Positions 1-8,506 of a stretch of 64,000 nt of DNA are shown here, one piece after another. Origin of the DNA: Streptomyces fumigatiscleroticus (GTDB taxonomy: Bacteria > Actinomycetota > Actinomycetes > Streptomycetales > Streptomycetaceae). Made by a program: the position numbers and the translations under genes. Under the pieces are notes generated by a model that saw only the letters and a list, made by a program, of their open reading frames with translations, did no database searches and had not been told where the DNA came from. Location of the stretch: NCBI RefSeq assembly GCF_014647975.1, contig NZ_BMQF01000009.1, positions 186,001 through 250,000 on the forward strand, read 5' to 3'. The stretch's first letter is position 1. Every line of letters starts with the position of its first letter.

Positions 1-1
1 T

Positions 2-289
2 GCGCTCAACGGCGCGCTGGAGGCGATGGTTCCACCGCTGGCGGCCGAACTGGCGCCCCTGCGCATCAACGCCGTCTCGCCCGGCGTCATCGACACCCCG
101 TGGTGGGACCATGTTCCGGCAGAGCAGCGCCAGGCGATGTTCGACGGGCTCGCCGCCGCCACGCCGGTCGGCCGGGTCGGCCGGCCCGAGGAAGTGGCCC
201 GCGCCATTCACATGCTGGCCGCCAACGGCTTCATCACCGGGGTGGTGCTCGACTGCACCGGCGGCGCCAACCTGCCCACCGGCCGCTGA
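2..289 (+). CDS. SDR family oxidoreductase, C-terminal part (5' end outside window)
   Basis: The frame is open from the window edge to the TGA. It shows the C-terminal half of a classical short-chain dehydrogenase: an LRINAVSPGVIDTPWW segment (the part after the catalytic Tyr/Lys that lines the cofactor pocket), a GRVGRPEEVARA helix, and the final ITGVVLDCTGGANL strand that closes the Rossmann fold. The glycine-rich cofactor loop and the YxxxK motif lie upstream, so the substrate cannot be inferred. A strong hairpin begins 10 bp after the stop. Confidence 0.85.
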   Translation, partial: ALNGALEAMVPPLAAELAPLRINAVSPGVIDTPWWDHVPAEQRQAMFDGLAAATPVGRVGRPEEVARAIHMLAANGFITGVVLDCTGGANLPTGR

Positions 290-298
290 CCACGACGT

Positions 299-333
299 CC
301 CTGCCCCGAGGCGCTGGCGCGCCCGGGGCAGGG
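299..333 (+). terminator. Hairpin after the SDR gene
   Basis: A perfect 10-bp stem (ccctgccccg, 299-308, with cggggcaggg, 324-333) surrounds a 15-nt loop just downstream of the SDR stop. There is no U-tract, as is usual for actinomycete terminators. Confidence 0.6.
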
Positions 334-407
334 GCCACCCGCACATAGGGCGGGCGGAGACGTCCGTTCCGCGGCTCCCCAACGCCGCACGGGTTGAGGT
401 GAAGGTG

Positions 408-439
408 CCCGGAAGCCCGGAAGCCCGGAAGCCCGGACG
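408..439. repeat. Four-unit 8-bp tandem repeat
   Basis: The unit cccggaag is repeated three times, followed by cccggacg. It sits in the gene-free stretch 334-620, in which I see no coding sequence. A second octamer array occurs at 1800-1863. Confidence 0.7.
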
Positions 440-620
440 CCCAGCAGCTCGGCGAGTGAATAACCGTTTGCCTGTTGGCGATGGCGGTCGATGCAATGTC
501 CGGCATGATCACCCAGGTGCGCTCGCCACGGCGAGACGAGATGAACGCGTACGGCCGGGCCTTGCCGCTCCGCGACCCGGGCACACCGCGACGGAACCGT
601 CGCACGGGAGACGCCCCCGC

Positions 621-1733
621 ATGACGACGCCGACATCACCACTCGCACCGGAGCGGACCGACGGACCATCCGTCCGGATCGGCGCTCTCGTTCCGCTGAC
701 CCCGCCTGGCTGGGTGGAGGCGGGCCGACACCTGCTCGCCGGACTGGAGCTGGCCGTTCGCGACGTCAACGACACCGGCGGGATCGCCGGAAGACCACTG
801 GAACTGGTGGTCCGGGACACCGCGGCCGATCCGCGAAGGGCCACGGCGGCCGTGGACGAATTGGCCGGCCTGGGCGTGGCCGCCCTGGCGGGGGAGTACC
901 ACAGCGTCGTCGCTCGCGCCGCTGCCGCCCGGGCCGACGCCCTCGGCCTGCCGTTCCTGTGCTCCTCGGCGGTCCTCGACGCGCTCACCGGACAGCCGAC
1001 GCAATGGGTCGCGCGCCTCGCCCCGGCCCAGTCCCGCGGCTGGCAGATCTACGCGGACTTCCTGCTCGGCGCGGGCCACCGGCGGATCGTCGTAGCGACC
1101 CAGCCGAGTGTCTACTGGGCATCCGGGACCCGCATCCTGCGGGACCGCCTCGCACCGCGCGGCGGCACCGTCATCGAACTCGACATGAACGCACTGGACC
1201 CCACGGCCGTGTGCGACGCACTCGTCGACCATGGCGCGACAGCCCTCCTTCTCCTGGTCGGCCAGCCGGAGCCGGCCGTGTCGATCGTCAAGTCCGTCCG
1301 CCGCGACCAGCGTCTCACCGCGACCCTGATCGGTGCGCCGGCGGGGCAACCGGAGTTCGCCGGATGGGCGACGTGGCTGGGCGACGACGGCACCGCGATC
1401 CCGTTCCTGCGCTACCTGCCCGAGCGCCTCGGTCCACTGGGGGCACGAGTCGGAACGGTCCTGCGCGAGCGGCTGGCCGAAGCGCCCTCCTTCGTCGCCT
1501 TCGAGGGCTACGACACGGTCGTCGTCCTCGCCGAGGTGCTGCGCTCTCACGGCGCGGACCGGGCGCGTATCGCCGAGTCCTGGCCGCGCGTCGCCGTCGA
1601 AGGCACCCGCGGGCAGATCGAGTTCTCCCGCACGCCGGGCATCAGCGTGTGGCAATGGGCTCGGGCGCCCGTCCAAGTCGTCGACCGAGATCCCACAGCG
1701 TCCGATCGCTTCCGGATCCTGCACGCCGGCTGA
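621..1733 (+). CDS. Periplasmic-binding-protein-like (Leu/Ile/Val-binding type I fold) protein
   Basis: A 370-residue protein beginning at ATG 621, with a gggag element about 10 bp upstream; the frame is open further upstream but only this start opens the conserved domain. The order of motifs fits the receptor family of branched-chain amino acid binding proteins: VRIGALVPLTPPGW, ELAVRDVNDTGGIAGRPLEL, then AGEYHSVVARAAA, LPFLCSSAVLDAL and a late FVAFEGYDTVVVLAEVL. Such proteins bind small amides, amino acids or ureas for ABC import, or act as sensors. Unusually, the protein starts almost directly with the first strand and has no visible signal peptide or lipobox, and no ABC permease or ATPase gene is adjacent. 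It may act inside the cell as an AmiC-like sensor (inference). Confidence 0.75.
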   Translation: MTTPTSPLAPERTDGPSVRIGALVPLTPPGWVEAGRHLLAGLELAVRDVNDTGGIAGRPLELVVRDTAADPRRATAAVDELAGLGVAALAGEYHSVVARAAAARADALGLPFLCSSAVLDALTGQPTQWVARLAPAQSRGWQIYADFLLGAGHRRIVVATQPSVYWASGTRILRDRLAPRGGTVIELDMNALDPTAVCDALVDHGATALLLLVGQPEPAVSIVKSVRRDQRLTATLIGAPAGQPEFAGWATWLGDDGTAIPFLRYLPERLGPLGARVGTVLRERLAEAPSFVAFEGYDTVVVLAEVLRSHGADRARIAESWPRVAVEGTRGQIEFSRTPGISVWQWARAPVQVVDRDPTASDRFRILHAG

Positions 1734-1799
1734 AGAGAGCACGGAGGTCCGGCTGCCCGGGTCTGTCCGAACGTGAGGGAGGCTCTCTGCCTGACCACC

Positions 1800-1863
1800 T
1801 GGCTACCTATCCACCTGTCCACGTGCCCATGTATCCGCGTATCCATGTATCTACGTATCTACG
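1800..1863. repeat. Degenerate 8-bp tandem array (eight units)
   Basis: Eight contiguous octamers: tggctacc, tatccacc, tgtccacg, tgcccatg, tatccgcg, tatccatg, tatctacg, tatctacg. The tract is clearly AT-richer than its surroundings and ends exactly where similarity to the serine-hydrolase remnant begins. Confidence 0.75.
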
Positions 1864-2070
1864 TTCTCCAACGCCGGTCACGTCCTGCTCGGCCGGACCG
1901 TCGAGGGGAGCACCGGCCGGCCGTACGGCGAGGAGATCAGGCCCGGATCATCCGGCCGTTGCGGCTGCGGCACACCTCGCTGCACGGCATGCGCCTCGTC
2001 GACCACCGGAGACTGCGGCGGGATCATCTCGACGGCGGAGGACCTCAACCGGTTCATCGCCGCTGCTGAC
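1864..2070 (+). pseudogene. Serine hydrolase (beta-lactamase/DD-peptidase family) remnant
   Basis: Three short stretches in different frames give a recognisable middle-to-C-terminal piece of a class-C-type serine hydrolase: FSNAGHVLLG (the Y/F-S-N catalytic motif) with TGRPYGEEI, then ARIIRPLRLRHTSLHG one frame away, then CGGIISTAEDLNRFIAA in another frame. At least two frameshifts separate them. The N-terminal SxxK region and the C-terminus are absent, and the fragment starts abruptly at the octamer repeat. The family assignment is from remembered motifs. Confidence 0.65.
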
Positions 2071-2225
2071 CGGCCTGGCGGAACACCTCGTGCGGGGTCC
2101 GTGTGTACGGCGACGACGGCGTCCGTGGGGCCCGCCCACCTGAAGATCGGCTTCCGGTGCCGGCCCCACCTTCCATACTCTCGTCACTTGGGAGAACGCA
2201 GGCGCTTGTCGGACGCGGTCGGCGT

Positions 2226-3161
2226 TCAGCGCGGAATCACCCAGTCCGGCGTCCAGGTCCCGGCGGCGTCGTGGCCGTCCGCTGCGGCGGCGAGGTGGGC
2301 GCGGAGGATGGCCAGCGCCGGGTGGGGGTTGTCGCGGTGCCAGAGGAGCGAGTGCGGGTAGACGGGGGTGGGGTCGGTGACCGGGATACGGCGCAGGCCG
2401 TGGCCGGCGGGCCAGACGAGGCGGGTCCGCTCGGTCGTGAAGGTGGCCAGGGCCGGGGTGTCGGCGACGGTGTCGAGGAGCGCGTCGGAGCCGAAGTTGG
2501 GGCCGGTCGCCTCGATGGTGAGGCCGAACTCGGCGACGAGGGCGTCGTAGTAGGCGGCCCACTCGGTGCCGGGGACGATGCCGGGCATCCAGATCCGGTG
2601 CCCGGCGAGCTGGGCGAGGGTCACCGACCGGGCGCGGGCCAGCGCATGGGCGGGGCCGGTGAGGAGCTGGTGCGGCTCGTCGAGCACCCGCACGGACGCG
2701 ATGTCCTCCGGCAGAGGCCGGCCAGGCATCGCGACGGCGCGGAAGGAGGCGTCGATCGCGCCGGACCGGAGGGCGGCCACGGCCGTCTCGACGTCGAACA
2801 GCATCACCACGTCGAGGTCGATCTCGGGGTGCGCGTGGTGGAAGCCGCGCATCAGGCCCGACGGCGCGACGCGCGAGGCGATCACGTCGACGCGCAGCGG
2901 CCGGCGGCCGGTGCGCACGGAGGCGACCGCGCGATCGGCGACGCGCAGCAGCTCACGCGCGTGGGGCAGGAACGCCTGCCCGTCGATGGTGAGCTCGGCG
3001 CCGCGTGCGGTGCGGGTGAACAGGCGCACGCCGAGGCCGCGCTCCAGCACGGCGATGCGCTTGGAGACCGCCTGTTGCGTGATCGCCAGCTCGGCGGCGG
3101 CCTCCTGGAACTGCCCCGCGTCGGCGGCGGCGACGAAGGTCCGGACGGTGTCGAGGTCCAT
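2226..3161 (-). CDS. LysR family transcriptional regulator
   Basis: A 311-residue protein of normal LysR length. Residues 1-60 form the winged HTH (MDLDTVRTFVAAADAGQFQEA, then AITQQAVSKRIAVLERGLG), followed by the linker helix and an effector-binding domain from about residue 90 (LRVDVIASRVAPSG). It is divergent from the MFS transporter gene at 3297, so it probably controls that exporter and itself from the shared 135-bp intergenic region. The ligand is not predictable. Confidence 0.9.
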   Translation of the reverse strand: MDLDTVRTFVAAADAGQFQEAAAELAITQQAVSKRIAVLERGLGVRLFTRTARGAELTIDGQAFLPHARELLRVADRAVASVRTGRRPLRVDVIASRVAPSGLMRGFHHAHPEIDLDVVMLFDVETAVAALRSGAIDASFRAVAMPGRPLPEDIASVRVLDEPHQLLTGPAHALARARSVTLAQLAGHRIWMPGIVPGTEWAAYYDALVAEFGLTIEATGPNFGSDALLDTVADTPALATFTTERTRLVWPAGHGLRRIPVTDPTPVYPHSLLWHRDNPHPALAILRAHLAAAADGHDAAGTWTPDWVIPR

Positions 3162-3177
3162 GTCGCCACCCTAGAGG

Positions 3178-3195
3178 TACAACTGTTGGTTGTGG
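3178..3195. promoter_or_regulatory. Possible LysR operator between divergent genes
   Basis: A short dyad ACAAC-N5-GTTGT (3179-3193) lies just upstream of the LysR start in the divergent intergenic region. The arms are only 5 bp, so the assignment rests on position. Confidence 0.3.
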
Positions 3196-3296
3196 CTGCG
3201 CGGCCTCGCGGTTGTTTGATCCCCGGCATCGTTCCCCGCTTCGATGTCTCCGGTCGCGGATCGGTTGTACGGGTGAGTGGCGAGGGAGCGGCGGGC

Positions 3297-4589
<1,293 letters not shown>

Positions 4590-4617
4590 CGGTCCGTCAC
4601 AGCGCGCTCGGGCTGTG

Positions 4618-5751
4618 CTACGGCTCCGGTGTCGTCGGCAAGCGGTGGGGCACGGTGCGGGCGGGGTCGTCGGCGGCGCCGTGGCTCTGCCGGCGGTGAC
4701 CGGCGACGGCCGCTCCCTCGCGCGCCCGGCCCCCGGGGGTGATCCGTTGTCGCCCGTTGCGCAGCTCGAGTATGTATGTGGCGGTGAGCGCGACGACACG
4801 GTCCTCGTCGTTCGACAGATCCGTGAGGGCACGGGACGTCGTGTTCCCCGGGATGTCCGCGAGCGCCTGCGTCAGCCGGCGGCGTGCGGACGGCTCGGCG
4901 GTGCTGCGGGCGAGGCAGTCGACGAGCCCGGTGGCGATGCGATCCGCCGACGCGGGGTCGCTCGCCAGCACGCTCAGCGCATCGGCCGCGTCGACGTCGC
5001 CGGTTCCCTCGACGATCATGTCGATGAGCGTGGGAACCGCGTCGGCTGCTCCACGCGCCCCGAGCGCCAAGGCCGCACATCTGCGGACCACGATGTCGGG
5101 GTGCGTGAGGGCGTCGTGCAGCAGTGCGGTCGCCTCATCTCCCGGGAACTCGGCGATGGACTGGACGGCACGTTCGCGTACCTCGGCCGCCGGTGAGCCG
5201 AGCCCCTCCGCCAGCAGCGCCAGTCCGCCGTCGCCCGATTGCGCCAGCGCCCATCGAAGGGCGCCGGCGACGTTCGGGTCGGTCTCGCTCAGCACTGCCT
5301 CGACCAGAGCCTCCACCGGCACCGGAACCTCATCGACCGAGGCCAGAGCCGCGCGCTGGCGCTTGCCGGCGCTCTCCGACCCCAAGGCGTGCAGGAGTGC
5401 GGTGATCTGGAGGACGTCCTCCCAGCCGGCGGGTTCCGCGGCATCGATCCGGCGGAGACGCGTGAGCAGCTCCGTCTCACCCGCGATGCGTTCCCGGGTC
5501 TGGCGGATGAGGGCGTCGACGAGTTCCGAGGGCGTGAAGCCGGGATCATCCAGCGCGCGTCCGACTTCACGCAGCGACAGCCCCAGTGACCGCAGACTCT
5601 CGATATGGAAGATGCGCCGGATGTCCTCGCTGGAGTACTCCCGATAGCCGGCCTCGCTACGACCCGTCGGCCGCACCAGACCGAGCGAGTCGTAGTGCCT
5701 GAGCATGCGGGCGCTGACCCCGGACCGTCGTGCCACATCACCGATCAACAC
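4618..5751 (-). CDS. MerR-type regulator fused to HEAT repeats
   Basis: A 377-residue protein. Residues 1-70 are a MerR winged helix (MLIGDVARRSGVSARMLRHY, then GYREYSSEDI) with the dimerisation helix to about 120. Instead of a small effector domain, residues about 150-320 form HEAT/PBS-lyase-type helical repeats (DPNVAGALRWALAQ; SPAAEVRERAVQSIAEF; HPDIVVRRCAALALGA). The C-terminal 50 residues are low-complexity. The gene starts 6 bp after a second HEAT-repeat gene, so the two form an operon reading leftward from the palindrome at 6454-6476. The HEAT part may be a protein-interaction or sensing surface (inference). Confidence 0.9.
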   Translation of the reverse strand: MLIGDVARRSGVSARMLRHYDSLGLVRPTGRSEAGYREYSSEDIRRIFHIESLRSLGLSLREVGRALDDPGFTPSELVDALIRQTRERIAGETELLTRLRRIDAAEPAGWEDVLQITALLHALGSESAGKRQRAALASVDEVPVPVEALVEAVLSETDPNVAGALRWALAQSGDGGLALLAEGLGSPAAEVRERAVQSIAEFPGDEATALLHDALTHPDIVVRRCAALALGARGAADAVPTLIDMIVEGTGDVDAADALSVLASDPASADRIATGLVDCLARSTAEPSARRRLTQALADIPGNTTSRALTDLSNDEDRVVALTATYILELRNGRQRITPGGRAREGAAVAGHRRQSHGAADDPARTVPHRLPTTPEP

Positions 5752-5757
5752 TGCCCC

Positions 5758-6426
5758 TCACCCCTCCTGGTCGGTCGTGCCGAGAGCAACGATGCGCTTC
5801 GCCTCCTCGATCGCGAACTCGAATCCGGCATCCGGACTGCGCCTCAGCCGGTCCGTGACGATCGCGTGCTGACGCACCTGAGGGTCGCGGTCCGTCATCG
5901 CGGCGCGCAGGACCGGCACGATCACCTCACCGAGCGCGACCAGCGCCCGGCTGAGGCTCAGCTGCGTTTCGCGCTCGCCGCGCCCGAGCTGTGTCGCCAG
6001 CACTCCGGCCAACCCGGGCTCCTCACCTTCGGGCACGAGTACGACCGCTGCTCGCCAGGCACTCCGCGCCACCTCGTCGTCGGCGTCGGTCAGAAGCGCC
6101 CGTGTGATCGCAGGCCACGCCTGCCGATCCCCGATCTTGGACAGCGTGTGCAACGCCTGGCTTCGGGCCTGCGCACGCTCCGAGCGGAGTTCATCGATGA
6201 GCTTCGGGACCGTCATGGACGACGAGTGGCGGGTGAGTGCCCAGGTGAGCATTTCACGCACCTGGAGTTCCGGCTCGATCGCGCAGCGCCCGATCAGTCT
6301 GTCGATGAACCGCGGGTCCGGAGTCGTGCCGACCGTCAGCGCCGCCCGCAGCCGCGCCGACGGGTTGCTGCTCTCCAGCCCCCGCAGAGCCCGCATCGTG
6401 ATCGTGTCCTCTTCCTGCATGGTCAT
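5758..6426 (-). CDS. HEAT repeat protein, first gene of the MerR-HEAT operon
   Basis: About 222 residues made almost entirely of HEAT-like helical pairs: SNPSARLRAALTVG, PELQVREMLTWALTRH, RAQARSQALHTLSKIGD, DDEVARSAWRAAVVL, DPQVRQHAIV. I chose ATG 6426 because aaggagg lies 8 bp upstream; the GTG at 6435 would overlap that ribosome site. No catalytic motif or membrane segment is visible. Its last region resembles the HEAT part of the adjacent MerR protein in style, suggesting that the two products contact each other or share a partner (inference). Confidence 0.85.
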   Translation of the reverse strand: MTMQEEDTITMRALRGLESSNPSARLRAALTVGTTPDPRFIDRLIGRCAIEPELQVREMLTWALTRHSSSMTVPKLIDELRSERAQARSQALHTLSKIGDRQAWPAITRALLTDADDEVARSAWRAAVVLVPEGEEPGLAGVLATQLGRGERETQLSLSRALVALGEVIVPVLRAAMTDRDPQVRQHAIVTDRLRRSPDAGFEFAIEEAKRIVALGTTDQEG

Positions 6427-6453
6427 CGGGACCACCTCCTTGGCACCAGCGAA

Positions 6454-6476
6454 GACCTTGTCACTGTGTCAAGGTC
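6454..6476. promoter_or_regulatory. 23-bp palindromic MerR-type operator
   Basis: GACCTTG-N9-CAAGGTC is a perfect 7-bp inverted repeat. Inside it only positions 8, 12 (centre) and 16 break the symmetry, so 20 of 22 paired positions match. On the leftward strand it contains TTGACA, a good -35 box, just upstream of the HEAT-MerR operon. An operator overlapping the promoter spacer is the classic MerR arrangement. No feature is seen between 6477 and 6827. Confidence 0.75.
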
Positions 6477-6827
6477 AAGCGGAGCCACGCCGTGAGACGG
6501 CCGGGATCCCCCCTCGTCCCCGAGTCGCCCGCGCCGCCCAGCGGCGACAGGAGCCGACCACGCCTTCCCCGGGAGAGGACGACCATCGCCGGGTCACCGT
6601 GCCGGCGCCGTGCGCGGGAGTCCCTGTGGGACACGCGGCCATCGAAGGGGGCAGCCGGTTCGCTGCCCGCCCCTTCCGCACCCTGATGCGCCCCCGCGGC
6701 CCGGTGTCCAAGAGGTTTCACCGACTGCGCGAGTGGGCCATGTAGCCGTGTCGGCCCCCCAGCGCCCGGGCATCACGTGAGGAGAAAGGGGGGTTTGTTC
6801 TGCCGCCGATCATTGCCGAGGTTTTCG

Positions 6828-7193
6828 ATGACCGACTCCTACGGACCGTCAGGACCCAGCCGGCTCGCTGTGGCACACACGGTCACCGACGGCGTCACCG
6901 TCCTGAGTCTGCGAGGTGAAGTCGACTTCCACACCGCCGCCCGCCTGCGCCCGGCGCTCGCGGCCGGCACCGTCGGCCCCTTTCCCCGCCTGGTGGTCGA
7001 CTGCCGCGAAGTGAGCTTCATGGACTCCTCCGGGATCAACGCGCTCCTGGCCGCCTACCACGCCACCCGGGACACCCCGGGGTGGCTGCGCCTGGCGGGC
7101 CTGCGGCCTGTGGTCCGCCGGGTCGTTCAGATCACTGGCGTCGACACCGTCATCGACTGTTACGCCACGGTCGGCCGGGCACTCGCCTCGTGA
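6828..7193 (+). CDS. STAS-domain anti-sigma factor antagonist
   Basis: About 121 residues forming one STAS domain: VTVLSLRGEVDFHTAARLRPAL, LVVDCREVSFMDSSGINALLAAY, and a C-terminal ITGVDTVIDCYATVGRAL. DSSGIN carries the conserved serine that is phosphorylated in the SpoIIAA/BldG group, so it probably binds an anti-sigma kinase in the cytoplasm. Start ATG 6828 gives the normal family length; the earlier GTG at 6777 would add an atypical Arg/Phe-rich leader. No kinase gene is adjacent. One candidate partner family is present at 36217-36642. Confidence 0.88.
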   Translation: MTDSYGPSGPSRLAVAHTVTDGVTVLSLRGEVDFHTAARLRPALAAGTVGPFPRLVVDCREVSFMDSSGINALLAAYHATRDTPGWLRLAGLRPVVRRVVQITGVDTVIDCYATVGRALAS

Positions 7194-7204
7194 CCCGGCC
7201 CCGG

Positions 7205-7234
7205 CCCCTGCCCCTGCCCCTGCCCCTGCCCCTG
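7205..7234. repeat. Hexanucleotide tract (CCCCTG x5)
   Basis: Five perfect cccctg units start 11 bp after the STAS stop codon. This is one of at least seven hexamer tracts in the window. Confidence 0.85.
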
Positions 7235-7295
7235 CCCGGGTCGAGTTCCAGCGGCCGGTGGAGCGGTGGCTGAGGGCCGGATCCGGCCTTCTCGC

Positions 7296-7340
7296 GCGGG
7301 ACCCCGCGCAGCGCCTTCGGGGCGCTGCGCGGGGTCCCGC
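7296..7340. terminator. Strong bidirectional terminator hairpin
   Basis: A perfect 20-bp stem (7296-7315 with 7321-7340) closes a 5-nt loop ttcgg. It lies between the STAS gene and the convergent LysR gene and can serve both. Confidence 0.85.
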
Positions 7341-7513
7341 CGACAGCCCCGCGTCCGCGCCACAGGCCCCCGCCGGCAGGCGGCGACCAGCACCGGCCGT
7401 GTAGCGGCCACCCGGGCCCGGTTCGGTTCCTTCGACGGCCGCCCGAACCGCCATGGTGGCGATGGTGTCGGTCCTCGTCCGTCCGCTGCCCGACGGTCGG
7501 CCGGTGAGCGAAC

Positions 7514-8410
7514 TCAGGAGGGGCGGACCGAGGCGAACGCTGTCGTGAGCTGTTCGAGCAGGGCCGCGGCGTAGGGGTGGGGGTCGCGGCGTGGCGTGAT
7601 CGTGTAGATGCCGCGGGTCGGGGGATCGACGAGGCCGACGGTGGTGACGTCGGTCCGCAGTGCGCGTGTGAGGATCTTGGGTATCAGCGCGATGGCGTGT
7701 CCGGTGGCGACCAGGGCCAGTTTGCCGTGCAGGTCGGCCGCGGTGAGGTCGATGCGGGCGCTGAGCCCGGCGCGGGCGGCGTGCCGGCGCAGGAGTGCCG
7801 CCGAGCCGTCGTTGTCCTCGACCCAGGTCTGGTCGGCCAGTGCCTGGAAGGGCACCGGGTCGCGCCCGGCCTGCGGATGGCCGGTGGGCAGTACGACGAC
7901 CATGTCGTCCAGCCCGAGGAAGCGGCGTTCCACGTGCGGGTCCACGGGCAGTCCCGGTGGAGCGTCGGTGACGACGGCGACGTCGAGATCGCCGGCGACG
8001 ACGCGGGAGTGCAGTTGTGTGCTCAGGCCGGGAAGCAGACTCCACCGGATGGGTCCGGCCTGCTGCACCAGGGCCCGGATCGCCTCGGGCACGATTCCCG
8101 CGGCGAGAGAGGGCGCCGCGCCGATCGCCAGCGGCCGGTGGGACGCACCGTCGTGAGCGTCCCGTGCGGCGCGGACGGCGCGGTCGGCCTCGTTGAGCGT
8201 GGCCAGGGCGTGGCGCCGGAACACCTCGCCGACCGGGGTCGGGCGCACACCACGCGCGTGACGCTCCATCAGGGCCACGCCGAGCTGCCGCTCCAGTCCG
8301 GCGATCTGCCGGGAGACGGCCGACTGCGTGTGATGGAGCTCGGCTGCCGCCGCCGACAGCGACCCGAGCCGGCACACGGTCACAAAGGTGCGCCACACCG
8401 TCAGATCCAT
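7514..8410 (-). CDS. LysR family transcriptional regulator
   Basis: A 298-residue LysR protein; start ATG 8410 begins MDLTVWRTFVTVCRLGSLS. The HTH covers residues 1-60 (LHHTQSAVSRQIAGLERQLG), and the effector domain follows from about residue 90 (LAIGAAPSLAAGIVPEAIR, DLDVAVVTDAPPG). It is divergent from the dehydrogenase at 8507 with 96 bp between, which is the usual arrangement for LysR control of a neighbouring metabolic gene. Confidence 0.9.
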   Translation of the reverse strand: MDLTVWRTFVTVCRLGSLSAAAAELHHTQSAVSRQIAGLERQLGVALMERHARGVRPTPVGEVFRRHALATLNEADRAVRAARDAHDGASHRPLAIGAAPSLAAGIVPEAIRALVQQAGPIRWSLLPGLSTQLHSRVVAGDLDVAVVTDAPPGLPVDPHVERRFLGLDDMVVVLPTGHPQAGRDPVPFQALADQTWVEDNDGSAALLRRHAARAGLSARIDLTAADLHGKLALVATGHAIALIPKILTRALRTDVTTVGLVDPPTRGIYTITPRRDPHPYAAALLEQLTTAFASVRPS

Positions 8411-8454
8411 GGCGCCAGTATGACCGACGGGTATGCGGTGACCGCAGGGCAGGT

Positions 8455-8478
8455 ATGCGACATATGCGCTTGTCGCAT
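8455..8478. promoter_or_regulatory. LysR-type operator
   Basis: ATGCGAC-N10-GTCGCAT is a perfect 7-bp inverted repeat. It sits 29 bp upstream of the dehydrogenase start and 45 bp from the LysR start. A further tatgcg core at 8432 may be an additional half-site. Confidence 0.65.
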
Positions 8479-8506
8479 CGCCCGCCGGTGCGTCAATCTG
8501 GCGCCC

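Noticed and set aside
2103..3296. Upstream extension of the MFS frame (about 400 extra codons)
   Set aside because: This part is antisense to the LysR gene; the MFS protein starts at 3297 with a good ribosome site.
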